Below, in pieces: positions 1-9,994 of a stretch of DNA of 64,000 nucleotides. A model generated the notes under the pieces. It searched no databases. It had not been told where the DNA came from and saw only the letters and a program-made list of their open reading frames with translations. Made by a program: the position numbers and the translations under genes. The stretch is from Actinomadura sp. BRA 177. Its GTDB lineage: Bacteria > Actinomycetota > Actinomycetes > Streptosporangiales > Streptosporangiaceae. Within the stretch, counting starts at the first letter, position 1. Every line of letters starts with the position of its first letter. The stretch covers positions 23,987 to 87,986 of the forward strand of contig NZ_JABXFD010000264.1 of the NCBI RefSeq assembly GCF_013372625.1, read 5' to 3'.

Positions 1-2
1 CG

Positions 3-1331
3 GACGCGCGGGACGTCGACCGGGCCTGCGCGGCGGCGGAGCGCGCGTTCGCCGGATGGCGGCGGACGACGCCCGGTGAGCGGATGACGTACCTGCTCCG
101 CATGGCGGACGCGATCGAGCGGCACGCGGACGAGCTGGTCGCGATCGAATACCGCGACACCGGCAAGCCTCCGGCGCTGACGATGCGGGAGGAGATCGTC
201 CCGATCGTCGACCAGATCCGGTTCTTCGCGGGGGCGGCCCGGATGCTGGAGGGCAAGGCGACGGCGGAGTACGTGCGCGGGCATTCGTCGTCCGTCCGCC
301 GGGAGCCGATCGGCGTCGTCGGGGCGATCGCGCCGTGGAACTACCCGGCGATGATGGCGGTCTGGAAGTTCGGACCGGTGCTGGCGGCCGGGAACACGAT
401 CGTGCTGAAGCCGTCCGACACCACACCTGCCAGTGCCGTCCACATGGCCGGGCTGTTCGCCGAGATCCTCCCGGCCGGCGTGTTCAACGTGGTGTGCGGC
501 GACCGGGAGACGGGGGCCGCGCTGGCGGCGCACCCCGTCCCGGCGATTGTGTCGATCACCGGGAGCACGGCGGCGGGACGGGCCGTCGCCCGGTCCGCGG
601 CCGACACCGTGAAGCGCGCGCATCTTGAGCTGGGCGGCAACGCGCCCGTCCTCGTGTTCGAGGACGCCGACATCGAGGCCGCGGCCGAAGGGATCGCGTT
701 CGCCGGGTACTTCAACGCCGGGCAGGACTGCACCGCCGCCACCCGCGTGATCGTGGCCGAGGAGGCGCACGACGCGTTCGTCGAAGCCCTGGTCACGCAG
801 GCGCGGCAGGTGGGGCTGGCACCGGACGAGACCGACGACGGCGCCCTCTACATACCGCCCCTCAACAACCCCGGCCAGCTCGCGCACGTCGCCGGGCTCG
901 TTACGCGGGCGCCGTCGCACGCGAAGGTCCTGATCGGCGGGGAGCAGGCGGACCGCCCCGGCTACTTCTACCGGCCGACCGTGGTCGACGGCGTCACCGC
1001 AGCGGACGAGATCAGCCGCACCGAGGTCTTCGGCCCGGTCATCACCGTGCAGACGTTCACCGGGGAGGCCGACGCCGTCCGGCAGGCCAACGACTCGCCG
1101 TACGGGCTGGCGTCCAGCGTGTGGACGCGCGACCACGGCCGGGCGCTGCGCGTGTCGGGCGCCATCGACGCCGGCCACGTGGGCGTGAACTGCCACCTGC
1201 CGCCGGTGCACGAGATGCCGCACGGCGGGGTCAAGCAGTCCGGCTACGGCAAGGACCTCTCGCTCTACTCCGTCGAGGAGTACACGCGCGTCAAGCACGT
1301 CCTGTCGGCGCTCGGCGAGGAGCCCGAGTGA
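3..1331 (+). CDS. Aldehyde dehydrogenase, aminobutyraldehyde/betaine-aldehyde type (5' end outside window)
   Basis: The frame is open from the first bases and reads like the N-terminal part of an NAD(P)-dependent aldehyde dehydrogenase, so the ATG at 84 is internal and the true start lies upstream. Visible family motifs are the proline-containing PWNYP segment, the nucleotide-binding GSTAAG loop, the general-base glutamate in LELGGN, the catalytic cysteine in [10 protein letters not shown], and EVFGPV near the C-terminus. Enzymes of this family oxidise aminoaldehydes such as 4-aminobutyraldehyde or betaine aldehyde to the acid. The agmatinase gene 43 bp downstream on the same strand supports a polyamine or guanidino-compound pathway, agmatine to putrescine to 4-aminobutanoate. 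The exact substrate cannot be fixed from the sequence. Confidence 0.9.
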   Translation, partial: DARDVDRACAAAERAFAGWRRTTPGERMTYLLRMADAIERHADELVAIEYRDTGKPPALTMREEIVPIVDQIRFFAGAARMLEGKATAEYVRGHSSSVRREPIGVVGAIAPWNYPAMMAVWKFGPVLAAGNTIVLKPSDTTPASAVHMAGLFAEILPAGVFNVVCGDRETGAALAAHPVPAIVSITGSTAAGRAVARSAADTVKRAHLELGGNAPVLVFEDADIEAAAEGIAFAGYFNAGQDCTAATRVIVAEEAHDAFVEALVTQARQVGLAPDETDDGALYIPPLNNPGQLAHVAGLVTRAPSHAKVLIGGEQADRPGYFYRPTVVDGVTAADEISRTEVFGPVITVQTFTGEADAVRQANDSPYGLASSVWTRDHGRALRVSGAIDAGHVGVNCHLPPVHEMPHGGVKQSGYGKDLSLYSVEEYTRVKHVLSALGEEPE

Positions 1332-1374
1332 CCCACCCGACCCCGTCCCATCCAGAACGCGGAGGCTGCACCCC

Positions 1375-2346
1375 ATGACGGACGCACCGAGGATCGGCCC
1401 GGTGGACGCCACGAAGATCCCCCGGTACGGCGAGCCGTCCACCTTCGCCCGGCTGCCCCGCACCGACCAGGTCGGCGACGTGGACGTGGCGATCGTCGGG
1501 GTGCCGTTCGACACCGGCGTGTCCTACCGGCCGGGGGCGCGGTTCGGGCCCGGGCACGTGCGCGCGTCCTCGAAGCTGCTGCGGCCCTACCACCCGCCGC
1601 TCGACGTCGAGCCGTTCCACGCCCAGCAGGTCGCCGACGCCGGCGACATCGGCGTGAACCCGTTCGACATCGAGGAGGCGATCCGGACGATCGAGCGGCG
1701 GTCGAACGAGCTGCGCGCCGACGGCGCGAAGCTCCTGACGATCGGCGGCGACCACACGATCGCGCTGCCGCTGCTCCGGTCGCTGCACCGCGACCACGGC
1801 CCGGTCGCGGTGCTGCACTTCGACGCGCACCTCGACACCTGGGACACCTACTTTGGCGCCCCCTACACACACGGCACCCCGTTCCGGCGGGCCGGCGAGG
1901 AGGGCCTGCTCGACCCCGAGCACTGCATGCACATCGGGATCCGCGGCCCGCTGTACTCGCGCGAGGACCTGGTGGACGACGGGACGCTCGGCTTCCAGAT
2001 CATCCGCGCCGACGACTACGAGGACGGCGGGACGTCCGCCGCCGTCGAGCGGATGCGGGCCCGGCTGGGCGACCGGCCGGTGTACGTGTCGGTCGACATC
2101 GACGTCCTCGACCCGGCGCACGCGCCCGGCACCGGCACCCCGGAGGCCGGCGGGCTGACCAGCCGGGAGCTGCTCGGCACGCTGCGCGGCCTGGCCGGCC
2201 TGAACGTCGTCGGCGCCGACATCGTCGAGGTCGCGCCGGCCTACGACCACGCCGAGATCACCGGCATCGCCGCAGCTCATGTGGGGTACGAGCTGCTGAG
2301 CGTGCTCGCCCTGGACCGTTCCGGCAACGCCTCGGAGGAGGAGTGA
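1375..2346 (+). CDS. speB: Agmatinase-type ureohydrolase
   Basis: A 323-residue member of the arginase/agmatinase superfamily, which hydrolyses a guanidino group to urea and an amine using two Mn ions. All metal-ligand motifs are present: GGDHT, DAHLDTW and SVDIDVLDP. Length matches the family. The start ATG at 1375 follows a GGAGG-like site. The stop overlaps the next start by one base (TGATG), which indicates translational coupling. Agmatinase, guanidinobutyrase and the more recently recognised guanidine hydrolases share these motifs, so the substrate is inferred. The aldehyde dehydrogenase upstream and the amine/amino-acid permease downstream fit a catabolic role. Confidence 0.88.
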   Translation: MTDAPRIGPVDATKIPRYGEPSTFARLPRTDQVGDVDVAIVGVPFDTGVSYRPGARFGPGHVRASSKLLRPYHPPLDVEPFHAQQVADAGDIGVNPFDIEEAIRTIERRSNELRADGAKLLTIGGDHTIALPLLRSLHRDHGPVAVLHFDAHLDTWDTYFGAPYTHGTPFRRAGEEGLLDPEHCMHIGIRGPLYSREDLVDDGTLGFQIIRADDYEDGGTSAAVERMRARLGDRPVYVSVDIDVLDPAHAPGTGTPEAGGLTSRELLGTLRGLAGLNVVGADIVEVAPAYDHAEITGIAAAHVGYELLSVLALDRSGNASEEE

Positions 2347-3965
2347 TGGACACGCACACCACCAAGCCCGCGTTCGCGTGGTCCCCGAAGGGATGGCCGT
2401 CGGAGACGGCGTACGCCACCCCGGACGCTGAGGAAGTGTGGTGCTACACCGACCGCTTCTCCTACCTTCCCGGCGAGACGGTCACCTTCCACCTGAGCGC
2501 GAGCGTCCCGTCCTTCACGGTCGAGATCACCCGCGACGGCCTGAACCCCGAGACGGTCTGGAAGCGCGACGGCGTCACCGCCGAGCGTCACGAGGCGCCC
2601 GCCGACGCCTACGCGGCCGGCTGCGGCTGGCCCGCCGGCCTCACCCTGGACGTCCCGGACGACTGGCGCCCCGGCTTCTACATCGTCACCGTCCGCACGG
2701 TGCAGAGCAACGGCGAACTGTGGGAGCGCGAGCACTACTTCGTGGTCAAGGCCGCGCCGGAGCGGCGCCCGAAGATGGCGCTCGTCCTCACCACCGGCAC
2801 GATGCTGGCCTACAACGACTGGGGCGGCGCGAACCACTACCGGGGGCTCGGCGACGACCCGCGCGACGACGCGGGGAGCCCGGTGTCGTCGACGCAGCGG
2901 CCCATCGCCCGCGGCATGATCCGCAAGCCGGCGGGCGCGCCCCGCGAGGCGAACCACATGACGCCGCCGATCGGCGGCGCGCCCCGGTACCCGTCCTACG
3001 AGTGGGCCCGGCTGAACGGCTACAGCCGGCACCACGCCGACGCGTTCTGGGCGACGTACGAGCGGCTCTTCGTCCAATGGGCGGAGAAGCAGGGCTACGA
3101 GCTCGACTACCTCGTCCAGCACGACCTGCACGTCGACGAGACGGTGCTCGACCCCTACCGCTGCGTGATCACGGTGGGGCACGACGAGTACTGGAGCTGG
3201 GAGATGCGCGACGCCGTCGACCGGTTCGTGGACGGCGGCGGCGGCCTCGCCCGGTTCGGCGGCAACTACCAGTGGCAGGTCCGGCTGAGCGACGACCTGA
3301 CCACGCAGTACTGCTACCGGCTGCCGTCCCTCGACCCCGACACGGCGCGGTCGCCGCGCACGGCCACCACCATGTGGGAGGCCAAGTCGGTGGGACGTCC
3401 GGGCGCCATGACCGTCGGGCTGAACGGCCTCGGCGGCGTCTACACCCGCTACGGGGTCGCCACGCCGCGCTCGTCCGGCGGGTTCACCGTCTACCGCCCG
3501 CACCACTGGGCCTTCGAGGGCACGGACCTCTACTACGGAGACCAGCTCGGTGCCGCGCCGACCTTCCTGGCCGCGTTCGAGGTGGACTCGGTCGAATACA
3601 CCTTCCGCCGCGGCCTGCCGTACCCGACGTTCGAGGACGGCGCGCCCGAGACGCTGGAGATCCTCGCGTTGACCCCGGCGGTCCGCGGCGAGGAGGACCG
3701 GTTCGGCGGCCTGCTGCCGATCGGCGGCCCCGAGGAGGAGGTCTACGCCTACAACCGCGAACTGGGCGAGGACCTGCCCGACTACGTCAACGAGGGCGGG
3801 ATGCACGGCGCCGGCATGATCGCGGCGTTCACGCGGGGCGGCGGGGAGGTCTTCAACGGCGGCTCCACGGAATGGCCCTACGCGCTGCACGTGGGCGATC
3901 CCTTTGTCGACCGCATCGTCCGCAATGTTCTCGACCGGTTCCTTTCGCGCGATTCCGAAAGCTGA
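2346..3965 (+). CDS. N,N-dimethylformamidase large-subunit-like hydrolase
   Basis: A 539-residue protein resembling the large (beta) subunit of N,N-dimethylformamidase, an iron-dependent amidohydrolase. The most recognisable stretch is around VGHDEYWSWEMRDAVDRF, followed by a glycine-rich turn and GGNYQWQVR, with many tyrosines as in the family's iron site. It is shorter than the classical DmfA2 subunit (about 760 residues), and no gene for the small alpha subunit is adjacent. ATG 2346 is chosen over the GTG at 2343 because the GGAGGAG site sits just upstream and the start overlaps the agmatinase stop. It probably cleaves an amide bond of a small N-substituted substrate. That substrate is not known. 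Confidence 0.75.
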   Translation: MDTHTTKPAFAWSPKGWPSETAYATPDAEEVWCYTDRFSYLPGETVTFHLSASVPSFTVEITRDGLNPETVWKRDGVTAERHEAPADAYAAGCGWPAGLTLDVPDDWRPGFYIVTVRTVQSNGELWEREHYFVVKAAPERRPKMALVLTTGTMLAYNDWGGANHYRGLGDDPRDDAGSPVSSTQRPIARGMIRKPAGAPREANHMTPPIGGAPRYPSYEWARLNGYSRHHADAFWATYERLFVQWAEKQGYELDYLVQHDLHVDETVLDPYRCVITVGHDEYWSWEMRDAVDRFVDGGGGLARFGGNYQWQVRLSDDLTTQYCYRLPSLDPDTARSPRTATTMWEAKSVGRPGAMTVGLNGLGGVYTRYGVATPRSSGGFTVYRPHHWAFEGTDLYYGDQLGAAPTFLAAFEVDSVEYTFRRGLPYPTFEDGAPETLEILALTPAVRGEEDRFGGLLPIGGPEEEVYAYNRELGEDLPDYVNEGGMHGAGMIAAFTRGGGEVFNGGSTEWPYALHVGDPFVDRIVRNVLDRFLSRDSES

Positions 3966-3978
3966 GTCACCACCGAAG

Positions 3979-4338
3979 ATGACAATCACCGATATCGTCC
4001 GGCTCTCCCCGGAGACCGGAACGCCGAACGTCCCTCCGCTGGACGGCTACACGGTCCTCTCCCCCGAGTGGAAGGAGACCGAGTACCTCGCCTACGGCGG
4101 CCCTGCCAGCGAATACACCGGCGGGTACTGGACGGGCGAGCCGGGGACGGTCCGCATCGACCCCTGGCCCTATGACGAGATCTGCGTCATTCTCACCGGC
4201 CGCGTCGCGGTCGCCGACCTCGACGGCGGCCGGGAAGAATTCGGCCCCGGCGAGGCGTTCTTCATCCCGCAGGGGTTCGCCGGAGACTGGGTGACCGTCG
4301 AGCCCACGACCAAGATCTTCGTCGCCGTCACCCGCTGA
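3979..4338 (+). CDS. Cupin-domain protein (DUF861/ureidoglycine-aminohydrolase-like)
   Basis: A 119-residue single-domain cupin. The sequence has the expected spacing: a tryptophan-rich first half (YWTGEPGTVRID), the turn GRVAVADLDGG, and the second motif FGPGEAFFIPQGFAGDWVT. This matches the small (S)-ureidoglycine aminohydrolase-like cupins often found beside amine and ureide catabolic genes. The upstream open frame from 3904 overlaps the preceding gene's coding sequence, so ATG 3979 is the better start. It lies 13 bp after the dimethylformamidase-like gene and is probably cotranscribed. Its reaction, or whether it is a sensor, cannot be decided. Confidence 0.75.
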   Translation: MTITDIVRLSPETGTPNVPPLDGYTVLSPEWKETEYLAYGGPASEYTGGYWTGEPGTVRIDPWPYDEICVILTGRVAVADLDGGREEFGPGEAFFIPQGFAGDWVTVEPTTKIFVAVTR

Positions 4339-4384
4339 ATCCGCCATTGCCGGGCCGTGACCGGCCCGCGAATACGGTTGCCTC

Positions 4385-5857
4385 GTGGTTCCTCTCCGCC
4401 TTTTCGTGACGCGGCTGTCGCTGCGGCCGCTCGGCACCGCCGATCCGTCCGATCGGTGGGTGCGCTGGGTGCACGTCAGCGAGCTGGCCGACCCGGCGCC
4501 GTTCCTGCGCGGCGGGGAGCTGCTGCTGCTCGCCGGGACCGGGTTCCGGCCCGCCGACAGCCGCGAGTACGTGCGGCGGCTCACCGAGATCGGCGTCGTC
4601 GCGATCGGGTTCGGGGTGACGCCGGTCTTCGACGCCGTGCCGCCGGAGCTCGTCGCCGCGTGCGACGAGTTCGGCATGGCGCTGCTGGAGGTGCCGCCGC
4701 GGGTGCCGTTCGCGTCGATCGTCGAGCTGCACCACGCCGAGCTGGTCCGCACCGAGACCCAGGATCTGAAGCGCCTGTCGGACGGGCAGGCGGTGCTGAT
4801 CCGGGCGGCGGCCGGCCCGGGGCCGCTGAAGGCCGTCGTGGAGCGGCTGGCCGAGCTGCTCGACGGCTGGGTCCTCGTCGTCGACCGCAACCGGGACCGG
4901 ACGTGGTCGGCCGGCCCCGTCCGGCGCAGCCCCGAACTGACGCGGGCACTCGACCGCGCGGGCGAGAGCAGATCGCCGACGAGCGCCGCGCTCGGCACCG
5001 CCGACGAGCACATCGAGGTCCAGCGGCTGCTCGGCCCGGCCCCGGCCGGGTACGCGATGGCCGTCGCGCGGCGCCGCCCGTTCACCGTCGCCGACCGGGG
5101 CATCGTCGGCGTCGCCGCGTCGGCGCTGTCGCTGCTGTTCACCGCGCCCTCGGCGACGGTGTCGCCGGAGGCGCTCGGCGCGGCGGCCGTGGCCGGCCTG
5201 CTGCGGCTTCCGACGCTCGCGCGCGGCCTCGCCGACCCGCTCGACCTGGCGGAGGACGCCGGGTGGCGCGTCGTCCGGGGCTCGCTCGGCGCGCCGCCGG
5301 GCTCGCGGGAGACGATCATCCAGCGGCTGTCGGCGCTGCTCGGCACGCCGTTCGTCGAGCAGGAAGGCGATTCCTTCGTCGCCCTGGTACCGGACGGAGA
5401 TCCGGTCACCGAGCTGCGGCGCCTGCTGGACGACGCCGGGTTCCTCGCGGGGATCAGCCGCCCGCACCCGGCCCCGGAACTCGACCCCGCGTGGGGCGAG
5501 GCCGGTTCCGCCCTCGACGCGGCGCGCGTGCAGGGCGGAAGCGTGATCGCGGGGGCCGATCCGGGCGGCGTGCTGGCGCTCCTCGACTCCGCACAGGCGT
5601 CGCGGTACACCGACCGGCTGCTGGCGCCCCTCGACACCGGCCCGGCCAAGGACACCGCCCTGCTGTTCGCCACGCTGCGCAGCTGGCTCGCCCACCACGG
5701 CAACTGGGACCGGACCGCCGCCGACCTCGGCGTGCACCGCAACACCGTCCGGCACCGGATACGGCAGATCACCCGGCTCCTCGACCAGGACCTCAACGAC
5801 CCGGACGTCCGGATGGAGTTGTGGTTCGCGCTGCGATGGCGAAGCCAGGTCCGCTGA
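4385..5857 (+). CDS. PucR-family transcriptional regulator
   Basis: A 490-residue regulator. The N-terminal third (about residues 15-120) matches the PucR sensory domain (LADPAPFLRGGELLLLAGTG), and the C-terminus carries the PucR helix-turn-helix: LRSWLAHHGNWDRTAADLG followed by VHRNTVRHRIRQI. PucR proteins respond to purine, ureide or amine metabolites and usually activate neighbouring catabolic operons. The start is GTG 4385, 46 bp after the cupin. Its position in the middle of the amide/guanidine/permease block makes it the likely local regulator. Confidence 0.88.
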   Translation: MVPLRLFVTRLSLRPLGTADPSDRWVRWVHVSELADPAPFLRGGELLLLAGTGFRPADSREYVRRLTEIGVVAIGFGVTPVFDAVPPELVAACDEFGMALLEVPPRVPFASIVELHHAELVRTETQDLKRLSDGQAVLIRAAAGPGPLKAVVERLAELLDGWVLVVDRNRDRTWSAGPVRRSPELTRALDRAGESRSPTSAALGTADEHIEVQRLLGPAPAGYAMAVARRRPFTVADRGIVGVAASALSLLFTAPSATVSPEALGAAAVAGLLRLPTLARGLADPLDLAEDAGWRVVRGSLGAPPGSRETIIQRLSALLGTPFVEQEGDSFVALVPDGDPVTELRRLLDDAGFLAGISRPHPAPELDPAWGEAGSALDAARVQGGSVIAGADPGGVLALLDSAQASRYTDRLLAPLDTGPAKDTALLFATLRSWLAHHGNWDRTAADLGVHRNTVRHRIRQITRLLDQDLNDPDVRMELWFALRWRSQVR

Positions 5858-6000
5858 AAGTACCGGGTCTACTGAAAGCACGGGGACGATCCGCACAATG
5901 CGGGCGTCCATCCGGGGCTGAACGTCCACTTCTGTCGCCCGGACCCGGTACATACCTTTGGCGCAGCGAGCTCCCGTGGACTCCCGGAAGGCGAAAGACC

Positions 6001-7482
6001 ATGTCAACCACCCCTACTCCAGGCTCCGGCGGCGGCCGCCTGGCGTCGAACGCGATGGGGACGAACGACCTCGTCTTCACGGTCCTGGCGGCACTGGCAC
6101 CGCTGACCCTGATCGTCGCCGTGGCGCCGCTGCACTTCCTGAAGGGCGGCGCCGCCGTCCCGGGCGGCTACCTCGTCGCGGGCGTCGTGATGGCGCTGTT
6201 CGCGGTCGGCTTCATGACCATGAGCAAGTACGTCCGCAACGCGGGCGCGTTCTACGCCACGATCACCCGCGGCCTCGGCCGGCCGCTCGGCTCCGGGGCC
6301 GCGACCCTGGCGCTGCTCGCCTACAACGGCCTGCAGATCAGCACCTACGGGGCGCTCGGCCTGTACGGCGCGGACTCGTTCGAGAAGTACACCGGCGCGT
6401 CCGTGCCCTGGTGGGTGTTCGCGCTGGTCGCGGTCGCGCTGGTGGCGCTGCTCGGCTTCCGCGGCATCCAGACCAGCGCCAAGATCCTCGCGGTGCTGCT
6501 CGTCCTCGAAGTCGCGGTGCTCGTGGTGATGGCCGCGTACGTGCTGGCCAAGGGCGGCGCGGGCGAGACGTCCTTCACCTCCTTCAACCCCGGCACGGTG
6601 CTCACGCCGTCCAACGCGGCGATGTTCGCGCTGGTGTTCGGCGCCTTCATGGGCTTCGAGTCCACCGCGATCTTCAGTGAGGAAGCGCGCGGCGGGATCC
6701 GCACGGTGCGCCGCGCCACCTACATCGCGGTCGCGTTCATCGCGATCTTCTACGCGTTCATCACCTGGACGATCGTCCAGGCGGTCGGCGCGGACAGCGT
6801 CGCGGGCGCCGCCGAGAAGGACACCGCGGGCCTCGTCACCGGCATCTTCGACGCGTACACGCCGGAGGCGATCACCGCCGTGATGGAGGTCCTGCTGCTC
6901 ACCAGCGCGTTCGCGGCGCTGCTGGCGCTGCACAACGCGGCGAACCGGTACCTGTTCGCGCTGGGCCGCGAGGGCCTCATGCCCGCCGCGTTCGGCCGCA
7001 CCCACCCGCGCACCCGCTCGCCCTACCTGGCGGGGACCGCGCAGACCGTGCTGGCGCTCCTCGTCGTCGCCGCCTGGGCCGTGTTCGACCTCGACCCCTA
7101 CCTGCAGCTGCTGCTGTGGGGCAGCTCGCTCGGCTTCCTCGGGATCATCGCACTGTGGGCGCTGTGCTGCCTCGCCGTGATCGTCTACCTGCGGCGGAAC
7201 GCGCCGGAGAGCGGGCTCTGGCGCACGCTGATCGCCCCCGGACTCAGCTTCGCGGGCCTCTGCCTGATCCTCGTCCTGGTGGTCGCCAACATCTCGCTGC
7301 TGACCGGCGCGGGCACGGCCACCAACGCGGTGGTGCTCGGGCTGTGCGCGGTCGCGTTCGCGGCGGGCATCGGGTCGGCGCTGTCGCTGCGCTCGCGGAA
7401 CCCGCGGCGGTACGCCGGGCTCGCGACGACGAACTTCGACGAGGAAACGCAGGAGACGGCCGTCCCGGCAGGGCAGGCATAA
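6001..7482 (+). CDS. APC-family amino-acid/amine permease
   Basis: A 493-residue polytopic membrane protein with about twelve hydrophobic segments, typical of the amino acid-polyamine-organocation superfamily. The first helix region (DLVFTVLAALAPLTLIVAVA) and the conserved GFESTAIFSEEARGG segment after helix 6 are characteristic. ATG 6001 is preceded by a 143-bp untranslated gap after pucR. The open frame further upstream is antisense-type noise through pucR and is not used. The permease likely imports the amine, amino acid or guanidino substrate of the surrounding enzymes. Confidence 0.88.
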   Translation: MSTTPTPGSGGGRLASNAMGTNDLVFTVLAALAPLTLIVAVAPLHFLKGGAAVPGGYLVAGVVMALFAVGFMTMSKYVRNAGAFYATITRGLGRPLGSGAATLALLAYNGLQISTYGALGLYGADSFEKYTGASVPWWVFALVAVALVALLGFRGIQTSAKILAVLLVLEVAVLVVMAAYVLAKGGAGETSFTSFNPGTVLTPSNAAMFALVFGAFMGFESTAIFSEEARGGIRTVRRATYIAVAFIAIFYAFITWTIVQAVGADSVAGAAEKDTAGLVTGIFDAYTPEAITAVMEVLLLTSAFAALLALHNAANRYLFALGREGLMPAAFGRTHPRTRSPYLAGTAQTVLALLVVAAWAVFDLDPYLQLLLWGSSLGFLGIIALWALCCLAVIVYLRRNAPESGLWRTLIAPGLSFAGLCLILVLVVANISLLTGAGTATNAVVLGLCAVAFAAGIGSALSLRSRNPRRYAGLATTNFDEETQETAVPAGQA

Positions 7483-7501
7483 GGGACATGAGGGGGCAGG
7501 C

Positions 7502-9991
7502 ATGACGTGGGAGCGCGGCTACCGGACGCTCGATCTGACGGGGGCGTGGAACGCGCCGCTGACGCTGCTCGACGACGCGGACGCGTCGGTCACCGGGGAG
7601 CGCCGCCTCTACGGACTGCCGTTCCGCTTCGGCGACGACCTCGGCGGGCCGTCCCTGCTCCGGGTGGACGGGGACGGCACCGCGATCCCGGTGGACGAGG
7701 AGTTCGAGTGGGTCCTGTTCGCCCACGCCCTGGAGGAGCCCGACCTGTTCGAGGGCGCCCCGGTCGGTGAGACGGTCGCCCGCTACACGCTGCGGTACGC
7801 GGACGGGGGCACGGAGACGGTCCCCGTCCGGCAGCGCTTCGAGATCGGGCCGACGCCGCGCCTCTGGGAGGGCCGTCCGATCCCGCTGGACTGGGGCCAG
7901 ACCCCGTTCCTCGCGCTCCCGGACGCGCAGCACCGGCTGATGCACCGCACCTGCGGGCGCTACGACGCGGCCGGGGCCAGGTTCGTCGACATCGACGACC
8001 CGCAGGCGCGCTCCCCCTACGTCCTGCCGTACCGGTTCTACCTGTGGCCGTGGCGGAACCCGCACCCCGAGCGCCGCGTGGCCGCGATCGAGATCGCATC
8101 GGCCGGGCCGACCGTGCTGATCGGCGCCATGACGCTCAGCCGGCTGGCCGAGGACCCGTTCGGCCGGACGGTCTCCCGTGAGCTGATCTTCTCCCTGGCC
8201 GACGGCTCGGTGGACGAGGACGTCGCCGTCGTCGTCGACCGCGGCACCGCCACCTACGCCTACCGGACGGTCGACGACGCCAGCCTGTCGACCCCGCCCG
8301 GCTGGGGCGGCGCGACGGACCCGCGCACCGGCTACGTCAGGGTCGCCGCGACGCCCTCGGCGACCGTGTCACTGGAGGTCGGCGGTACCGTGACGGCCGC
8401 CTTCACCTGGGGCGACATCCTCGACCAGGGCGAACTCGCCACGGCCGACGGCACGCGGTGGCGCCTCCCCGAGGCCGGACGGGCCTGGATCAAGGGCACC
8501 ATCGTGGACGACGCGACCGGCGAGCCCCTCACCTGCCGCCTGCACTTCCACACCCCGGACGGCGTCCCCCTCGCGCCCTACGGGCACCACGCGCACATCA
8601 ACTCCGACGGCAACACCTGGAACCTCGACATCGGCGGCGACGTCCGCCTGGGCCAGCGGACCTACGCCTACGTCGACGGCGAGTTCGAAGGCTGGCTCCC
8701 CCACGGACAGGTGATCGTCGAGGCCGCGCACGGCTTCGACTACGTCCCACTGCGCGAGGAACTGACGATCCGCCCCGGCCAGCGCACCCTCGAACTGCGG
8801 CTCAAGCCGTTCCACGACCCCGAGGCGGACGGCTACGTGGCGGGCGACACCCACGTCCACTTCGTCTCCACGCACGGCGCCGAACTGGAGGCGCGCGGCG
8901 AAGGCGTCCGGGTCACGAACCTCCTGATGAGCCAGTGGGGCCACCTCTACACCAACACCGAGGACTTCACCGGCCACCCGCACACGTCCGTGGACGGCAA
9001 GACCCACGTCTTCGCAGGCCAGGAGAACCGGACCGCGATGCTGGGCCACATCAACCTGCTCGGCCTGCGCGAACAGATCCGCCCCTGGACCACGGGCGGC
9101 GCGGAGGAGGCCGACCTCGGCGGCGGGCTGGAGACCACCCTCGCCCGCTGGGCCGACGAATGCCACGCCCAGGGCGGGACGGTCGTCCTCGCGCACTTCC
9201 CCGTCCCGAACGGCGAGGCGGCGGCGCTGATCGCCACCGGCCGGCTCGACGGCGTCGAGATGATCGCCTACGACGACTACAACATCGCCCAGTACTACCG
9301 CTACCTCAACGCCGGCTACCGGCTGACCCTCGTCGGCGGCACCGACAAGATGAGCAGCGAGGTGCCGATCGGCCTCGTCCGCACCTACGCCCGCGTCCCC
9401 GACCCGGCGGCCATGACGTACTGGGACTGGTGCACGGCGGTCCGCGAGGGCGACACGGTCGTCACGAGCGGCCCCCACCTGCACTTGTCCGTGGGGGATG
9501 CCGCCCCCGGCACCGTCCTCACCGGCGTCCGGACCGTGCGCGGCACAGCCGATTTCCACTCGATCTTCCCGGTCGACCGCCTGGAGATCGTGGTGAACGG
9601 CACGGTCGTAAAGTCACAACGTTGGGACGCCCCCACCGAGTCCGGCACCCTCGACTTCGACCTCGCCGTCGACGAGTCGTCCTGGGTGACGGCCCGCTGC
9701 TACGGCCCCGGCGACGGCATCGCCCGCCACCGGGACGTCTGGGAACGTCCGATCATGGCGCACACGTCCCCGGTCTACGTGACGCCGGACGACGCCTACG
9801 AGCGCACCGACGAGGCCGTCCTCACCGAGATGCTGCACCTCATCGACGGCGTCGAGCAGCACATCCGGACCCGCGCCCGGACGGACTGGCCCGGCCCCGC
9901 CGACCACCGCCACGGAGAACCCGACCACGACCGCTTCCTGCTCGCCCCCCTGGCCGAGGCCAGGGAGACGCTCCTCCGCCGCCTCCGCTGA
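7502..9991 (+). CDS. CehA/McbA-family PHP-domain metallohydrolase
   Basis: An 829-residue protein. The first half holds beta-rich domains. The second half (from about residue 445) is a PHP-type metal-dependent hydrolase, beginning with the ligand motif GDTHVHFVSTHG and continuing with GQENRTAMLGHINLLG and VVLAHFPVPNGEAAA. The family includes the carbaryl hydrolases CehA and McbA as well as uncharacterised phosphoesterases. It sits 19 bp behind the permease with a G-rich ribosome site before ATG 7502, so it should belong to the same operon. A role in cleaving an ester, carbamate or phosphoester of the imported compound is inferred. Confidence 0.72.
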   Translation: MTWERGYRTLDLTGAWNAPLTLLDDADASVTGERRLYGLPFRFGDDLGGPSLLRVDGDGTAIPVDEEFEWVLFAHALEEPDLFEGAPVGETVARYTLRYADGGTETVPVRQRFEIGPTPRLWEGRPIPLDWGQTPFLALPDAQHRLMHRTCGRYDAAGARFVDIDDPQARSPYVLPYRFYLWPWRNPHPERRVAAIEIASAGPTVLIGAMTLSRLAEDPFGRTVSRELIFSLADGSVDEDVAVVVDRGTATYAYRTVDDASLSTPPGWGGATDPRTGYVRVAATPSATVSLEVGGTVTAAFTWGDILDQGELATADGTRWRLPEAGRAWIKGTIVDDATGEPLTCRLHFHTPDGVPLAPYGHHAHINSDGNTWNLDIGGDVRLGQRTYAYVDGEFEGWLPHGQVIVEAAHGFDYVPLREELTIRPGQRTLELRLKPFHDPEADGYVAGDTHVHFVSTHGAELEARGEGVRVTNLLMSQWGHLYTNTEDFTGHPHTSVDGKTHVFAGQENRTAMLGHINLLGLREQIRPWTTGGAEEADLGGGLETTLARWADECHAQGGTVVLAHFPVPNGEAAALIATGRLDGVEMIAYDDYNIAQYYRYLNAGYRLTLVGGTDKMSSEVPIGLVRTYARVPDPAAMTYWDWCTAVREGDTVVTSGPHLHLSVGDAAPGTVLTGVRTVRGTADFHSIFPVDRLEIVVNGTVVKSQRWDAPTESGTLDFDLAVDESSWVTARCYGPGDGIARHRDVWERPIMAHTSPVYVTPDDAYERTDEAVLTEMLHLIDGVEQHIRTRARTDWPGPADHRHGEPDHDRFLLAPLAEARETLLRRLR

Positions 9992-9994
9992 GCG

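Noticed and set aside
2277..3989. Long open frame antisense to the dimethylformamidase-like gene (similar ones at 58422-60053 and 60529-62319)
   Set aside because: High-GC genes often leave the opposite strand open. The translations are low-complexity, lack domains, and the real genes are on the other strand.
4357..6000. Open frame extending the APC permease upstream by more than 500 codons
   Set aside because: It runs through pucR in another frame and is arginine/alanine-rich noise. The permease starts at 6001.
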